Shown: positions 5,758 through 10,829 of the stretch, piece by piece
Layout: every line of letters starts with the position of its first letter
Numbering within the stretch: the stretch's first letter is position 1
Source of the DNA: Rhodocyclaceae bacterium
GTDB lineage: Bacteria > Pseudomonadota > Gammaproteobacteria > Burkholderiales > Rhodocyclaceae
Reading direction: 5' to 3'
DNA length: 10,829 nucleotides
Assembly (NCBI GenBank): GCA_025361105.1
Contig: JANYAW010000406.1
Span: forward strand, 1 to 10,829
Position numbers and translations under genes: made by a program
Notes under the pieces: generated by a model
The model's database searches: none
Told to the model about the DNA's origin: nothing
The model's input: only the letters and a program-made list of their open reading frames with translations

Positions 5758-7794
5758 TCAGATCTTCGGTTTGCGTGGGCCGAGGGTGACTTTACGTGTT
5801 GCGCCAGAAGGCTTTTTAGCTGAATCAAATGGCGGACGCGAGCGTGGCGGCGCGTGACCTGAGCGAGGGCCGTCGTAAGCTTTGCGCGGTTTGTCGAAAT
5901 CTTTCTTCGGGCCATCAAATGATTTTCGTGGCCCGTCGAAAGGTTTGCGTGGGGCCGCCTTGCGTGGCGGGCGGCTGTCTTCAACGAATTCGCCGGGAGC
6001 GAGGACACGAGCCTTGAGTGCGAATTGGCGGACGCGGATGCGTTGCAAAACGTCCATCACGTCGGCGGGCAAGTTGCCGGGGAGTTCGACTGTGGTGTAG
6101 TCGTCAAACAAATTGATTTGGCCGATTTGCTTGCCGTCAATGCCAGCTTCGTTGGCAATTGCACCGACGATCTCTTTGGGCATCACACCTTGGTTTTTGC
6201 CAATCTCGATGCGGTAACGCGCCGGCGCGTCGGACAGATCATGGCGCTTCGGTGCGGAGTCAGTGCGACGCGGGCGTGGTGCATCTTCGGTAAAACTCTC
6301 GCGTGGCGCACGTTCGCGTTTGGGCGCAGCGGCGGCATCATTGGCAACAGCGTAGGGTGATGCTTCACGCGGTGCGCGAGGTTTTGACGACGGCGTGTCG
6401 CCAGCACCAACTGGCGCGATGTTGCCTGCGGTGGCGCGTGGTCTTGGCGCATCGCTAGTCGCCGCAGCTTGATGCCCAGCCAACTGCAATGGTCGATCTT
6501 TTTGCGCCAGATAAGCCAGTGCTGCAGCGATTTCGCGTGCGCCGATTTCGTTTTCGTTTTCAATGCGGCGCACGACATCGAAGAAGAATTCCAGTTTCTC
6601 GTCTTTGAGCGTATCCAGGATTTGCTGCGTGAATTGTGCCACGCGACGATTGGCAACTTCGTTGGGCGTTGGCATTGCCAGCGGCGTAATTTTTTGCCGA
6701 GTGGCGCGTTCAATCGCGCCGAGCATGCGCGTTTCGCGCGGAGTGATGAACAATATCGCGCGACCAGTACGTCCAGCACGGCCAGTGCGGCCGATGCGAT
6801 GCACATAAGCTTCGGTGTCGTAGGGCACATCGAAATTGATGACGTGACTGATGCGTGCAACGTCCAATCCACGCGCGGCCACATCAGTGGCGACGACGAT
6901 ATCGAGGCTGCCACTTTTCAGTCGCTCAATGACTTGCTCGCGCAGTGCTTGCGTCAAATCGCCAGAGAGAGCCGCCGCCGAATAGCCGCGTGCTTCGAGT
7001 TTGTCGGCGAGTTCTACTGTCGCGATTTTGGTGCGCACAAATATCAGCGCGGCATCGAGGTCGTCTTCGATTTCCAAAACACGCGTCAAGGCTTCGAGCT
7101 TATTGCCCGCATGGGTTTGGATGTAGGCTTGGCTAATCGCAGCGACGGTGGTGGTCGCCGAGCGGATTTTTATTTCTTTGGGATTGCGTAAATGTTTGTG
7201 CGCGACACGGCGAATGATGTCTGGCATGGTGGCCGAGAACAAGGCCGTTTGGCGTGTGGCCGGGGTGTGATTCAATATCCATTCGACATCGTCAATAAAC
7301 CCCATGCGCAACATTTCGTCGGCTTCATCGAGCACCAAAGTGGTCAGGTTGTCGAGCACCAAACTTTTGCGCTCGAGGTGATCCATCACGCGTCCCGGCG
7401 TGCCTACAATCACGTGGGCACCACGCGATAGCTGGCGTAATTGCACCACCATGCTTTGTCCGCCATACACTGGCAACACATGAAAGCCGGGCAAGTGTTT
7501 GGCGTAGCGTTGCAAGGCTTCGGCCACTTGTATCGCCAGCTCGCGCGTTGGCGTGAGAATCAGCGCTTGCGGTTTGGCCAACGAGACGTTTATTTTTTGC
7601 AGCAAAGGCAAAGCGAACGCAGCGGTTTTACCGGTACCGGTCTGCGCTTCACCAAGGATGTCGTGGCCTTCAAGCAACGGCGGAATGCAGGCTGCTTGAA
7701 TGGGAGAAGGTGTTTCATAGCCGACATCGGCCAGCGCTTTTAACAGCGGTGCGGAAAGTTTAAGAGCGGCAAAGCTATCGGGAGCAGGTGTCAT
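5758..7794 (-). CDS. deaD: DEAD-box ATP-dependent RNA helicase, DeaD/CsdA type
   Basis: This RNA helicase unwinds structured RNA with ATP. DeaD/CsdA members assist ribosome assembly and mRNA handling, especially in the cold. The 678 residues contain the Q-motif region (about 8-33), Walker A AQTGTGKT (50-57), PTREL (82-86), TPGR (132-135), DEAD (156-159), SAT (187-189), and in the second RecA domain ARGLD (307-311) and HRIGRTGR (332-339). A dimerisation-like helical segment follows (~375-435), then a low-complexity Ala/Pro/Arg linker (~440-525). A DbpA-type RNA-binding domain comes next (about 526-598, YRIEIGKNQGVMPKEIVGAI), and then a basic repetitive tail. The domain order and length fit DeaD rather than RhlE or DbpA. 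AGGA lies five bases before the ATG, partly within a hairpin. It is the first gene of the minus-strand run. Confidence 0.93.
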   Translation of the reverse strand: MTPAPDSFAALKLSAPLLKALADVGYETPSPIQAACIPPLLEGHDILGEAQTGTGKTAAFALPLLQKINVSLAKPQALILTPTRELAIQVAEALQRYAKHLPGFHVLPVYGGQSMVVQLRQLSRGAHVIVGTPGRVMDHLERKSLVLDNLTTLVLDEADEMLRMGFIDDVEWILNHTPATRQTALFSATMPDIIRRVAHKHLRNPKEIKIRSATTTVAAISQAYIQTHAGNKLEALTRVLEIEDDLDAALIFVRTKIATVELADKLEARGYSAAALSGDLTQALREQVIERLKSGSLDIVVATDVAARGLDVARISHVINFDVPYDTEAYVHRIGRTGRAGRTGRAILFITPRETRMLGAIERATRQKITPLAMPTPNEVANRRVAQFTQQILDTLKDEKLEFFFDVVRRIENENEIGAREIAAALAYLAQKDRPLQLAGHQAAATSDAPRPRATAGNIAPVGAGDTPSSKPRAPREASPYAVANDAAAAPKRERAPRESFTEDAPRPRRTDSAPKRHDLSDAPARYRIEIGKNQGVMPKEIVGAIANEAGIDGKQIGQINLFDDYTTVELPGNLPADVMDVLQRIRVRQFALKARVLAPGEFVEDSRPPRKAAPRKPFDGPRKSFDGPKKDFDKPRKAYDGPRSGHAPPRSRPPFDSAKKPSGATRKVTLGPRKPKI
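5847..5964 (-). repeat. Degenerate RKxFDGP repeat-encoding tail of the DEAD-box helicase
   Basis: Residues about 611-650 of the helicase hold four to five tandem units of about eight residues: RKPFDGP, RKSFDGP, KKDFDKP, RKAYDGP and then RSGHAPP. The DNA shows matching degenerate units reading ggcccgtcgaaaggtttgcg and variants. Basic, Gly/Pro-rich disordered tails are common in DeaD-like helicases and usually add unspecific RNA binding. Unit number probably varies between strains. Confidence 0.7.
6388..6411 (-). repeat. Dispersed 24-bp repeat, copy B (inside helicase linker)
   Basis: Read on the minus strand it starts GTTGGTGCTGGCGACACGCC and encodes VGAGDTPS in the disordered linker of the helicase (residues about 462-469). 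It matches the copies at 4639 and 10594 at 21 of 24 positions each and the copy at 1640 at 20. A linker is a place where inserted sequence is tolerated, but no target duplication is visible. Confidence 0.4.
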
Positions 7795-7800
7795 GACGTT

Positions 7801-7815
7801 CCTGCGACGAGCAGG
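7801..7815 (-). promoter_or_regulatory. Hairpin holding the helicase Shine-Dalgarno sequence
   Basis: In the mRNA sense (minus strand) CCTGC-TCGTC-GCAGG forms a perfect 5-bp stem with a 5-base loop. Its 3' arm supplies the AGG of AGGA, which ends five bases before the helicase ATG. This would partly hide the ribosome binding site. The structure is seen directly; a regulatory role is inference. Confidence 0.4.
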
Positions 7816-7837
7816 TCAAGATGCGGGGGAGGCGCGC

Positions 7838-7846
7838 ATTATCGCA
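7838..7846 (-). promoter_or_regulatory. deaD: Candidate extended -10 promoter for the helicase run
   Basis: On the minus strand TGC-GATAAT matches an extended -10 element (TGn plus 5 of 6 of TATAAT). No good -35 is seen at 16-18 bp, which extended -10 promoters can lack. It lies just downstream of the terminator of the preceding gene and would give a leader of roughly 35-40 bases. Confidence 0.35.
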
Positions 7847-7858
7847 CCGTCACCGCCT

Positions 7859-7881
7859 AAAACCGCGCCTTTAGCGCGCGG
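7859..7881 (-). terminator. Rho-independent terminator after the phospholipase-like gene
   Basis: On the minus strand a 6-bp all-GC stem CCGCGC/GCGCGG with a 7-base loop (GCTAAAG) is followed at once by TTTT. It starts three bases past the TAA of the phospholipase-like gene. The T run is short, so termination may be partial. It separates the methyltransferase/phospholipase pair from the helicase run. Confidence 0.6.
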
Positions 7882-7884
7882 CGA

Positions 7885-9225
7885 TTAGGGTGTCTTGACT
7901 AATTTCTGGATGCCACGAATCATGTTGCGGCTGTGCGCGCCAAAGTTGCCCAGCATTTCGGCAATTGCGGTGTCCAACTCGGCGCGTTGCGCAGCGTCGA
8001 CTTTGGAAATCGCGCCGACGATATCGACATCGCCGTTACTGCCAAATGCCTTTGTCGGATCGTTCACAAACTCACCAGGCAATGTTGCGATCAATATGTC
8101 GGCAACCCGATCTGCATAAGTCGCCGATTGCGCGGTGAGCACGTCTTTAATGTAGCTGTCTGACCACGACGGATAACTCGCGTCTTTGCTACCGTTGCGT
8201 AGCGCTAGCACTACGGCTGTGTCGGCTTTTGCCCTGGCGGCATCGCGCACGATTTGCGATTGATATTGCTCCAGCGCCATATGCCGGTTGCCCAGCAGCA
8301 CGATGATGTTTTGCTTCATTGAGGGCAGGCCTATCATCGCCAATACGTTGGCACTGATAACGCGTGGCGTCGATTCACCGGGCGACAAACGCGCGTGATA
8401 AGGCTGGGTCAAATCTTGAGCGTAATGCAATGCCAGACCGGTAAAACGCCAGCCCCAGTAGGGATGGCCAGTCTTGAAGGCGAGCACGGCGAGTGTGGAA
8501 TATTGATGTGCGCGCAGCAATGGAAAGGTGCGTTTAAGAAACGGTCCGGCTTTGTAAATCACGCTGCTTTCGTGGAAGAAGCCCATGTGAAAAGGCGCTT
8601 GCGACGAGTAGGTATAGGCCGGATTGCCGAATGACAAAGTGCCAAAGCCGTAAGTCTTGCCCCACTCGCCAGGGTTGTCTTCAAACAGGTTGATGTCCAG
8701 CCCGTAGTCGGGTTCGGAGGATGCCGAGGCGACGACTGGCAATACCGAAATCGTGTCGCCCGCATTGATGGCAATGAATCGTTCAGACACCACGGCTGGC
8801 TCGGGCAGCGTGTGCACCTCAGCGTAGGGCAGCAAAGGTGCAGTGATTTCACCGGCGCGTGCATCGGGGTGAATGTAGAGTGCGAAGCGACTGTCCTGCG
8901 CGATGCGCAACGCCTTGAAAAACGCCAAACGGCGCGCTGCATCGGTGTAGTTGGGATTGGCTTTGTAGTCCAGCGCAGCGGGGCGGGCTGCATAGGAGTC
9001 GACATTGGCACGTGCCCAGATTTCCTGTTTCGCCAGCAAGGCTTCGATACCTTTTTCTTCGACCTTCAGGAAAGCTTCAAGTGGCTCAACTTTGACTGGC
9101 GGCGCGTTGGCCACTTCCGGCATAAATTCGAGCGCGCGATACGACGGCGGTGTGTGATTGCCCCACGCCAGCGTGTGAGTGGAAGCCAACATGAGCAGCG
9201 CCAACAGCAAGCATTTGATGCGCAT
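7885..9225 (-). CDS. Exported zinc-dependent phospholipase C / P1-nuclease-fold hydrolase (putative)
   Basis: The 446-residue protein has a signal peptide (1-20, MRIKCLLLALLMLASTHTLA). Predicted cleavage leaves Trp21 as the first mature residue. In Zn-dependent phospholipase C and in S1/P1 nucleases the mature Trp1 is itself a zinc ligand. His267-x3-Asp271-x5-His277 (ALHYAQDLTQPYH) reproduces the H-x3-D-x5-H spacing of both families. His315-x3-Glu319 fits the phospholipase C H-x3-E, where P1 nuclease has H-x3-D. The remaining ligands are less clear (Asp177, His218 or His240 are candidates). About 245 residues separate Trp21 from His267, far more than in the small Bacillus enzymes, so there is an extra N-terminal region. 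The substrate (phospholipid or nucleic acid) is unproven. A strong GGGAGG lies five bases before the ATG. It follows the methyltransferase gene by 22 bp. Confidence 0.62.
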   Translation of the reverse strand: MRIKCLLLALLMLASTHTLAWGNHTPPSYRALEFMPEVANAPPVKVEPLEAFLKVEEKGIEALLAKQEIWARANVDSYAARPAALDYKANPNYTDAARRLAFFKALRIAQDSRFALYIHPDARAGEITAPLLPYAEVHTLPEPAVVSERFIAINAGDTISVLPVVASASSEPDYGLDINLFEDNPGEWGKTYGFGTLSFGNPAYTYSSQAPFHMGFFHESSVIYKAGPFLKRTFPLLRAHQYSTLAVLAFKTGHPYWGWRFTGLALHYAQDLTQPYHARLSPGESTPRVISANVLAMIGLPSMKQNIIVLLGNRHMALEQYQSQIVRDAARAKADTAVVLALRNGSKDASYPSWSDSYIKDVLTAQSATYADRVADILIATLPGEFVNDPTKAFGSNGDVDIVGAISKVDAAQRAELDTAIAEMLGNFGAHSRNMIRGIQKLVKTP

Positions 9226-9247
9226 GGTGACCTCCCTTGGTGATTTT

Positions 9248-9916
9248 TTAGTTCAAATGCAGTACAACAACGCACTGCGCAATATCCGTTTCAGACGCAA
9301 TCCATTCGATAGATTTAATCGGTCGTCCCGCTTTGACCGCCGCGCGTTCAAGTTGCGTTACCCAGGCAGCACGATCAAGATTTGGCAATCGATTGGTACA
9401 GACTAGTGTGCCGCCGATGGCCGTACACAGCAAAGCCGGTTTAAAAACCGAGGCGTAATCAACAAGCAAATCAACCACACCAAACGGGCTCTTTGAATGC
9501 AGCGGCGGGTCAATGATGACAAGATCAAATTGCCGCGCTTCAAGCTTGGGGAAGGCGGGCATACGTTTGCCGCGCACCCGCTCGTTCTGGCCGATACCAG
9601 CCAACTGCCGCATCGCCGCAAAGGCATCGCTGATAACGAATCGCGGACGTATTGGTAACGTTGCCTGACGCACAAAATCTTTCGCATTGGCGATGGCGAG
9701 TTCGTCATGATCGACATTGACGACAAAGCTGGCGCCGGATTGTGCGGCGTGAATTCCCAGTCCACAACTGCGTGCGAACACGCTCAACACTGTTTTCCCG
9801 GAGATATCGAAAGTGACTCGCCGATGCCATTCGAGCAATTCGGGAATGACGTAGGCATGTGTCTGTCCTTTGGTGGATTGAGCGGTGACTATCGTGGGCG
9901 ATGTGGCAGTATTCAT
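9248..9916 (-). CDS. RlmI-like class I SAM-dependent methyltransferase
   Basis: The 222-residue protein resembles the methyltransferase half of the RlmI/RlmK (COG1092) 23S rRNA methyltransferases. Motif I region TVLSVFARSCGLGIHAAQSGA (42-62) corresponds to the FxYTGGF-type SAM loop. An acidic residue Asp69 (VNVDHDE) would bind the ribose. IIDPP (134-138) is motif IV, and GGTLVCTN (168-175) holds Cys173 near the position of the RlmI SCS motif. The N-terminal PUA RNA-binding domain of RlmI (about 400 residues in full) is absent, and no PUA-like domain is encoded next to it. The SAM loop is somewhat degenerate. The target, rRNA or other, is unknown. AGAAGG lies six bases before the ATG. A sigma70-like promoter lies upstream, and the phospholipase-like gene follows. 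Confidence 0.72.
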   Translation of the reverse strand: MNTATSPTIVTAQSTKGQTHAYVIPELLEWHRRVTFDISGKTVLSVFARSCGLGIHAAQSGASFVVNVDHDELAIANAKDFVRQATLPIRPRFVISDAFAAMRQLAGIGQNERVRGKRMPAFPKLEARQFDLVIIDPPLHSKSPFGVVDLLVDYASVFKPALLCTAIGGTLVCTNRLPNLDRAAWVTQLERAAVKAGRPIKSIEWIASETDIAQCVVVLHLN

Positions 9917-9960
9917 GCAAAACCTTCTGGGTGAGCGGCTGGTGGCTCAATCCGGCATTG

Positions 9961-9992
9961 TAGTGGGCGATGGCGTACGCTAGTGGATGGCG
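9961..9992. repeat. Pair of short direct repeats in the divergent promoter region
   Basis: TAGTGG-gcg-ATGGCG (9961-9975) and TAGTGG-ATGGCG (9981-9992) lie 20 bp apart start to start, with the palindrome GCGTACGC (9973-9980) between them. They sit in the 124-bp spacer between the methyltransferase and the DUF3617 gene. Repeats spaced two helical turns apart can be an operator, but no regulator is identified. Confidence 0.3.
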
Positions 9993-9995
9993 ATT

Positions 9996-10024
9996 ATCAT
10001 AGGCGGCGATTTGTCCACAATCAA
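9996..10024 (-). promoter_or_regulatory. Candidate sigma70 promoter for the methyltransferase/phospholipase pair
   Basis: On the minus strand TTGATT (10024-10019) and TATGAT (10001-9996) stand 17 bp apart, 4 of 6 and 5 of 6 matches to consensus at ideal spacing. The start would fall near 9989, giving a leader of about 70 bases. The opposite strand carries TATCAT over the same bases, a possible -10 for the DUF3617 gene, but without a credible -35. Confidence 0.42.
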
Positions 10025-10040
10025 ACGTCAAGGAGTTGCC

Positions 10041-10592
10041 ATGAAACTAGAACTTTTCAATCGAAATTCACTTGCTTGTTTATCACTTGTCGCCGCGATT
10101 TCAACGAGCGTTTTTGCCGCTGATGCGCCTAAAGACGCACCTAAGCGAAAATCCGGTTTGTGGGAGACCACCATGCAGGCGCAAGGCATGCCGAACATGG
10201 GGCCGATGCAGCAGTGCGTCGATCAAGCCAGCGACGACATCATGCGCCAACGCGCGACGCAGCACAAACCCGACTGCAGCGTGATGGAAATCAAACCGCA
10301 AGCGGGCAAGGTGTCGATTCATTCAGTATGCAAAACCGATGGCACTACGGCGACCACCGATGCTGTTTTTTCCGGCTCATTTGATTCAAGTTACAAAGGC
10401 GAAATCGTGACGCGATTCAATCCACCGATGCGTGGCATGAGTGAAACCAAAATGAATCTTGAGTCCACATGGAAAGGCGCATGCAAGCCAGGACAAAAAC
10501 CCGGCGAAATGATCATGCCAAAAATGGACATGGACGCGTTGATGAAAGATCCCAAGATGATTGAATTGATGAAGCAGCAGCAACAGAAGTAG
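10041..10592 (+). CDS. Exported DUF3617 domain protein
   Basis: The 183-residue product has a signal peptide (about 1-26, ending SVFA before AD). The DUF3617 opening pattern KSGLWETTM follows at 38-45, then QQCVD (Cys59), PDCSV (Cys79), SVCKTDG (Cys97) and GACKPG (Cys148). The four Cys of the exported part could form two disulfides in the periplasm. The tail is rich in Met, Lys and Gln (160-183). Family function is unknown, and I infer none beyond envelope location. I chose the ATG at 10041 because AAGGAG (10030-10035) lies five bases before it and because it starts the signal peptide. The in-frame ATG at 9987 would put an unlikely 18-residue stretch ahead of the signal and lies inside the promoter region. 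It is divergent from the methyltransferase, and the MBL gene follows 48 bp downstream. Confidence 0.83.
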   Translation: MKLELFNRNSLACLSLVAAISTSVFAADAPKDAPKRKSGLWETTMQAQGMPNMGPMQQCVDQASDDIMRQRATQHKPDCSVMEIKPQAGKVSIHSVCKTDGTTATTDAVFSGSFDSSYKGEIVTRFNPPMRGMSETKMNLESTWKGACKPGQKPGEMIMPKMDMDALMKDPKMIELMKQQQQK

Positions 10593-10593
10593 T

Positions 10594-10617
10594 AGACGGC
10601 GTGTCATCAGCACCAAC
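10594..10617 (-). repeat. Dispersed 24-bp repeat, copy C (after the DUF3617 gene)
   Basis: It starts one base after the TAG stop of the DUF3617 gene, in the 48-bp spacer before the MBL-fold gene. Over a 22-base core it differs from the 1640-1663 copy at a single position. It matches the 6388-6411 copy at 21 of 24. It ends eleven bases before the AAGGAG that serves the next gene. Confidence 0.45.
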
Positions 10618-10640
10618 CGACCCAATTTAAGGAGATTCAC

Positions 10641-10829
10641 GTGAAGATTTTTCGACGGAAAGAATTCAAGTTCGCTGCAATTCTTATAGCGACAATGTTG
10701 TGCTGCGCGCCAAGCTTCGCGCAGGATTTTGACAAGGCGGTGGTCAAGGCCGAAATGATTTCGCCGAACCTGTATGTGTTGTTTGGCGCGGGCGGCAACA
10801 TCGGTGTTTCGGTGGGCGACGATGCGGTG
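10641..10829 (+). CDS. Exported MBL-fold metallo-hydrolase, N-terminal fragment (runs off window)
   Basis: Only 63 codons are present, and the frame is open to the end of the window. The GTG start is supported by AAGGAG (10629-10634) six bases upstream and by a signal peptide beginning there (about residues 1-27: basic KIFRRKEFK, hydrophobic AAILIATML, then CCAPSFA before Q). The mature part runs VKAEMISPNLYVLFGAGGN and then IGVSVGDDAV. This is the first two strands of a group of exported metallo-beta-lactamase-fold hydrolases that carry GAGGNI-x-V-S-x-G-x-D-G near the N-terminus. The zinc-binding HxHxDH motif would lie beyond the window. The substrate is unknown. It may be cotranscribed with the DUF3617 gene. 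Confidence 0.75.
   Translation, partial: MKIFRRKEFKFAAILIATMLCCAPSFAQDFDKAVVKAEMISPNLYVLFGAGGNIGVSVGDDAV

Noticed and set aside
6469..7191. A 240-codon open frame on the plus strand opposite the helicase gene (also 6183-6914 minus in another frame)
   Set aside because: It lies wholly antisense to conserved helicase motifs, shows no recognisable domain or ribosome binding site, and is explained by the codon pattern of the real gene.
8347..8372. Possible fifth copy of the dispersed repeat (GTTGGCACTGATAACGCG)
   Set aside because: It shares TTGG and CTGATAAC but breaks both invariant blocks and needs a 2-base gap; chance similarity in coding sequence is likely enough.
1..10829. CRISPR arrays, insertion sequences, prophage genes, tRNA or rRNA
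   Set aside because: No regular repeat-spacer array, transposase, integrase or terminal inverted repeat was seen, and no tRNA or rRNA sequence was recognised.

Overview
This is chromosomal DNA from a Gram-negative proteobacterium, with a G+C content I judge by eye to be in the low to middle 50s percent. The run pyrG-kdsA-eno-ftsB (CTP synthase, KDO-8-phosphate synthase, enolase, FtsB) is a classic beta-/gammaproteobacterial core block, and kdsA implies a KDO-containing lipopolysaccharide. I cannot assign a genus. Base composition and gene density look even throughout. I see no transposase, phage gene, CRISPR array, tRNA or rRNA.

Layout. (1) 1-3292, plus strand: 3' part of pyrG, kdsA (ATGA overlap with pyrG), eno, ftsB. 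(2) 3304-7794, minus strand: a run of four close genes read deaD-type DEAD-box helicase, gamma-carbonic-anhydrase-like hexapeptide protein, exported SIMPL (DUF541) protein, and AlkB-type alkane monooxygenase. It starts from a candidate extended -10 promoter near 7840 and converges on ftsB. (3) 7859-9916, minus strand: an RlmI-like SAM methyltransferase followed by an exported zinc-dependent phospholipase C/P1-nuclease-fold hydrolase, ended by a GC-rich hairpin with a T run. (4) 10041-10829, plus strand: an exported DUF3617 protein and the beginning of an exported MBL-fold hydrolase, diverging from the methyltransferase.

The first block joins nucleotide supply, LPS sugar synthesis, glycolysis and division. 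The helicase run mixes RNA remodelling with an envelope protein and an alkane hydroxylase whose electron-transfer partners (rubredoxin, rubredoxin reductase) are not in view. The most unexplained signal is a 24-bp degenerate sequence found four times, twice between genes and twice inside coding regions. Other points of interest are a metal-dependent-type KdsA, a mature N-terminal tryptophan in the phospholipase-like protein that fits its predicted zinc site, and a Shine-Dalgarno sequence held in a hairpin before the helicase gene. I found no convincing wholly new multi-gene system.
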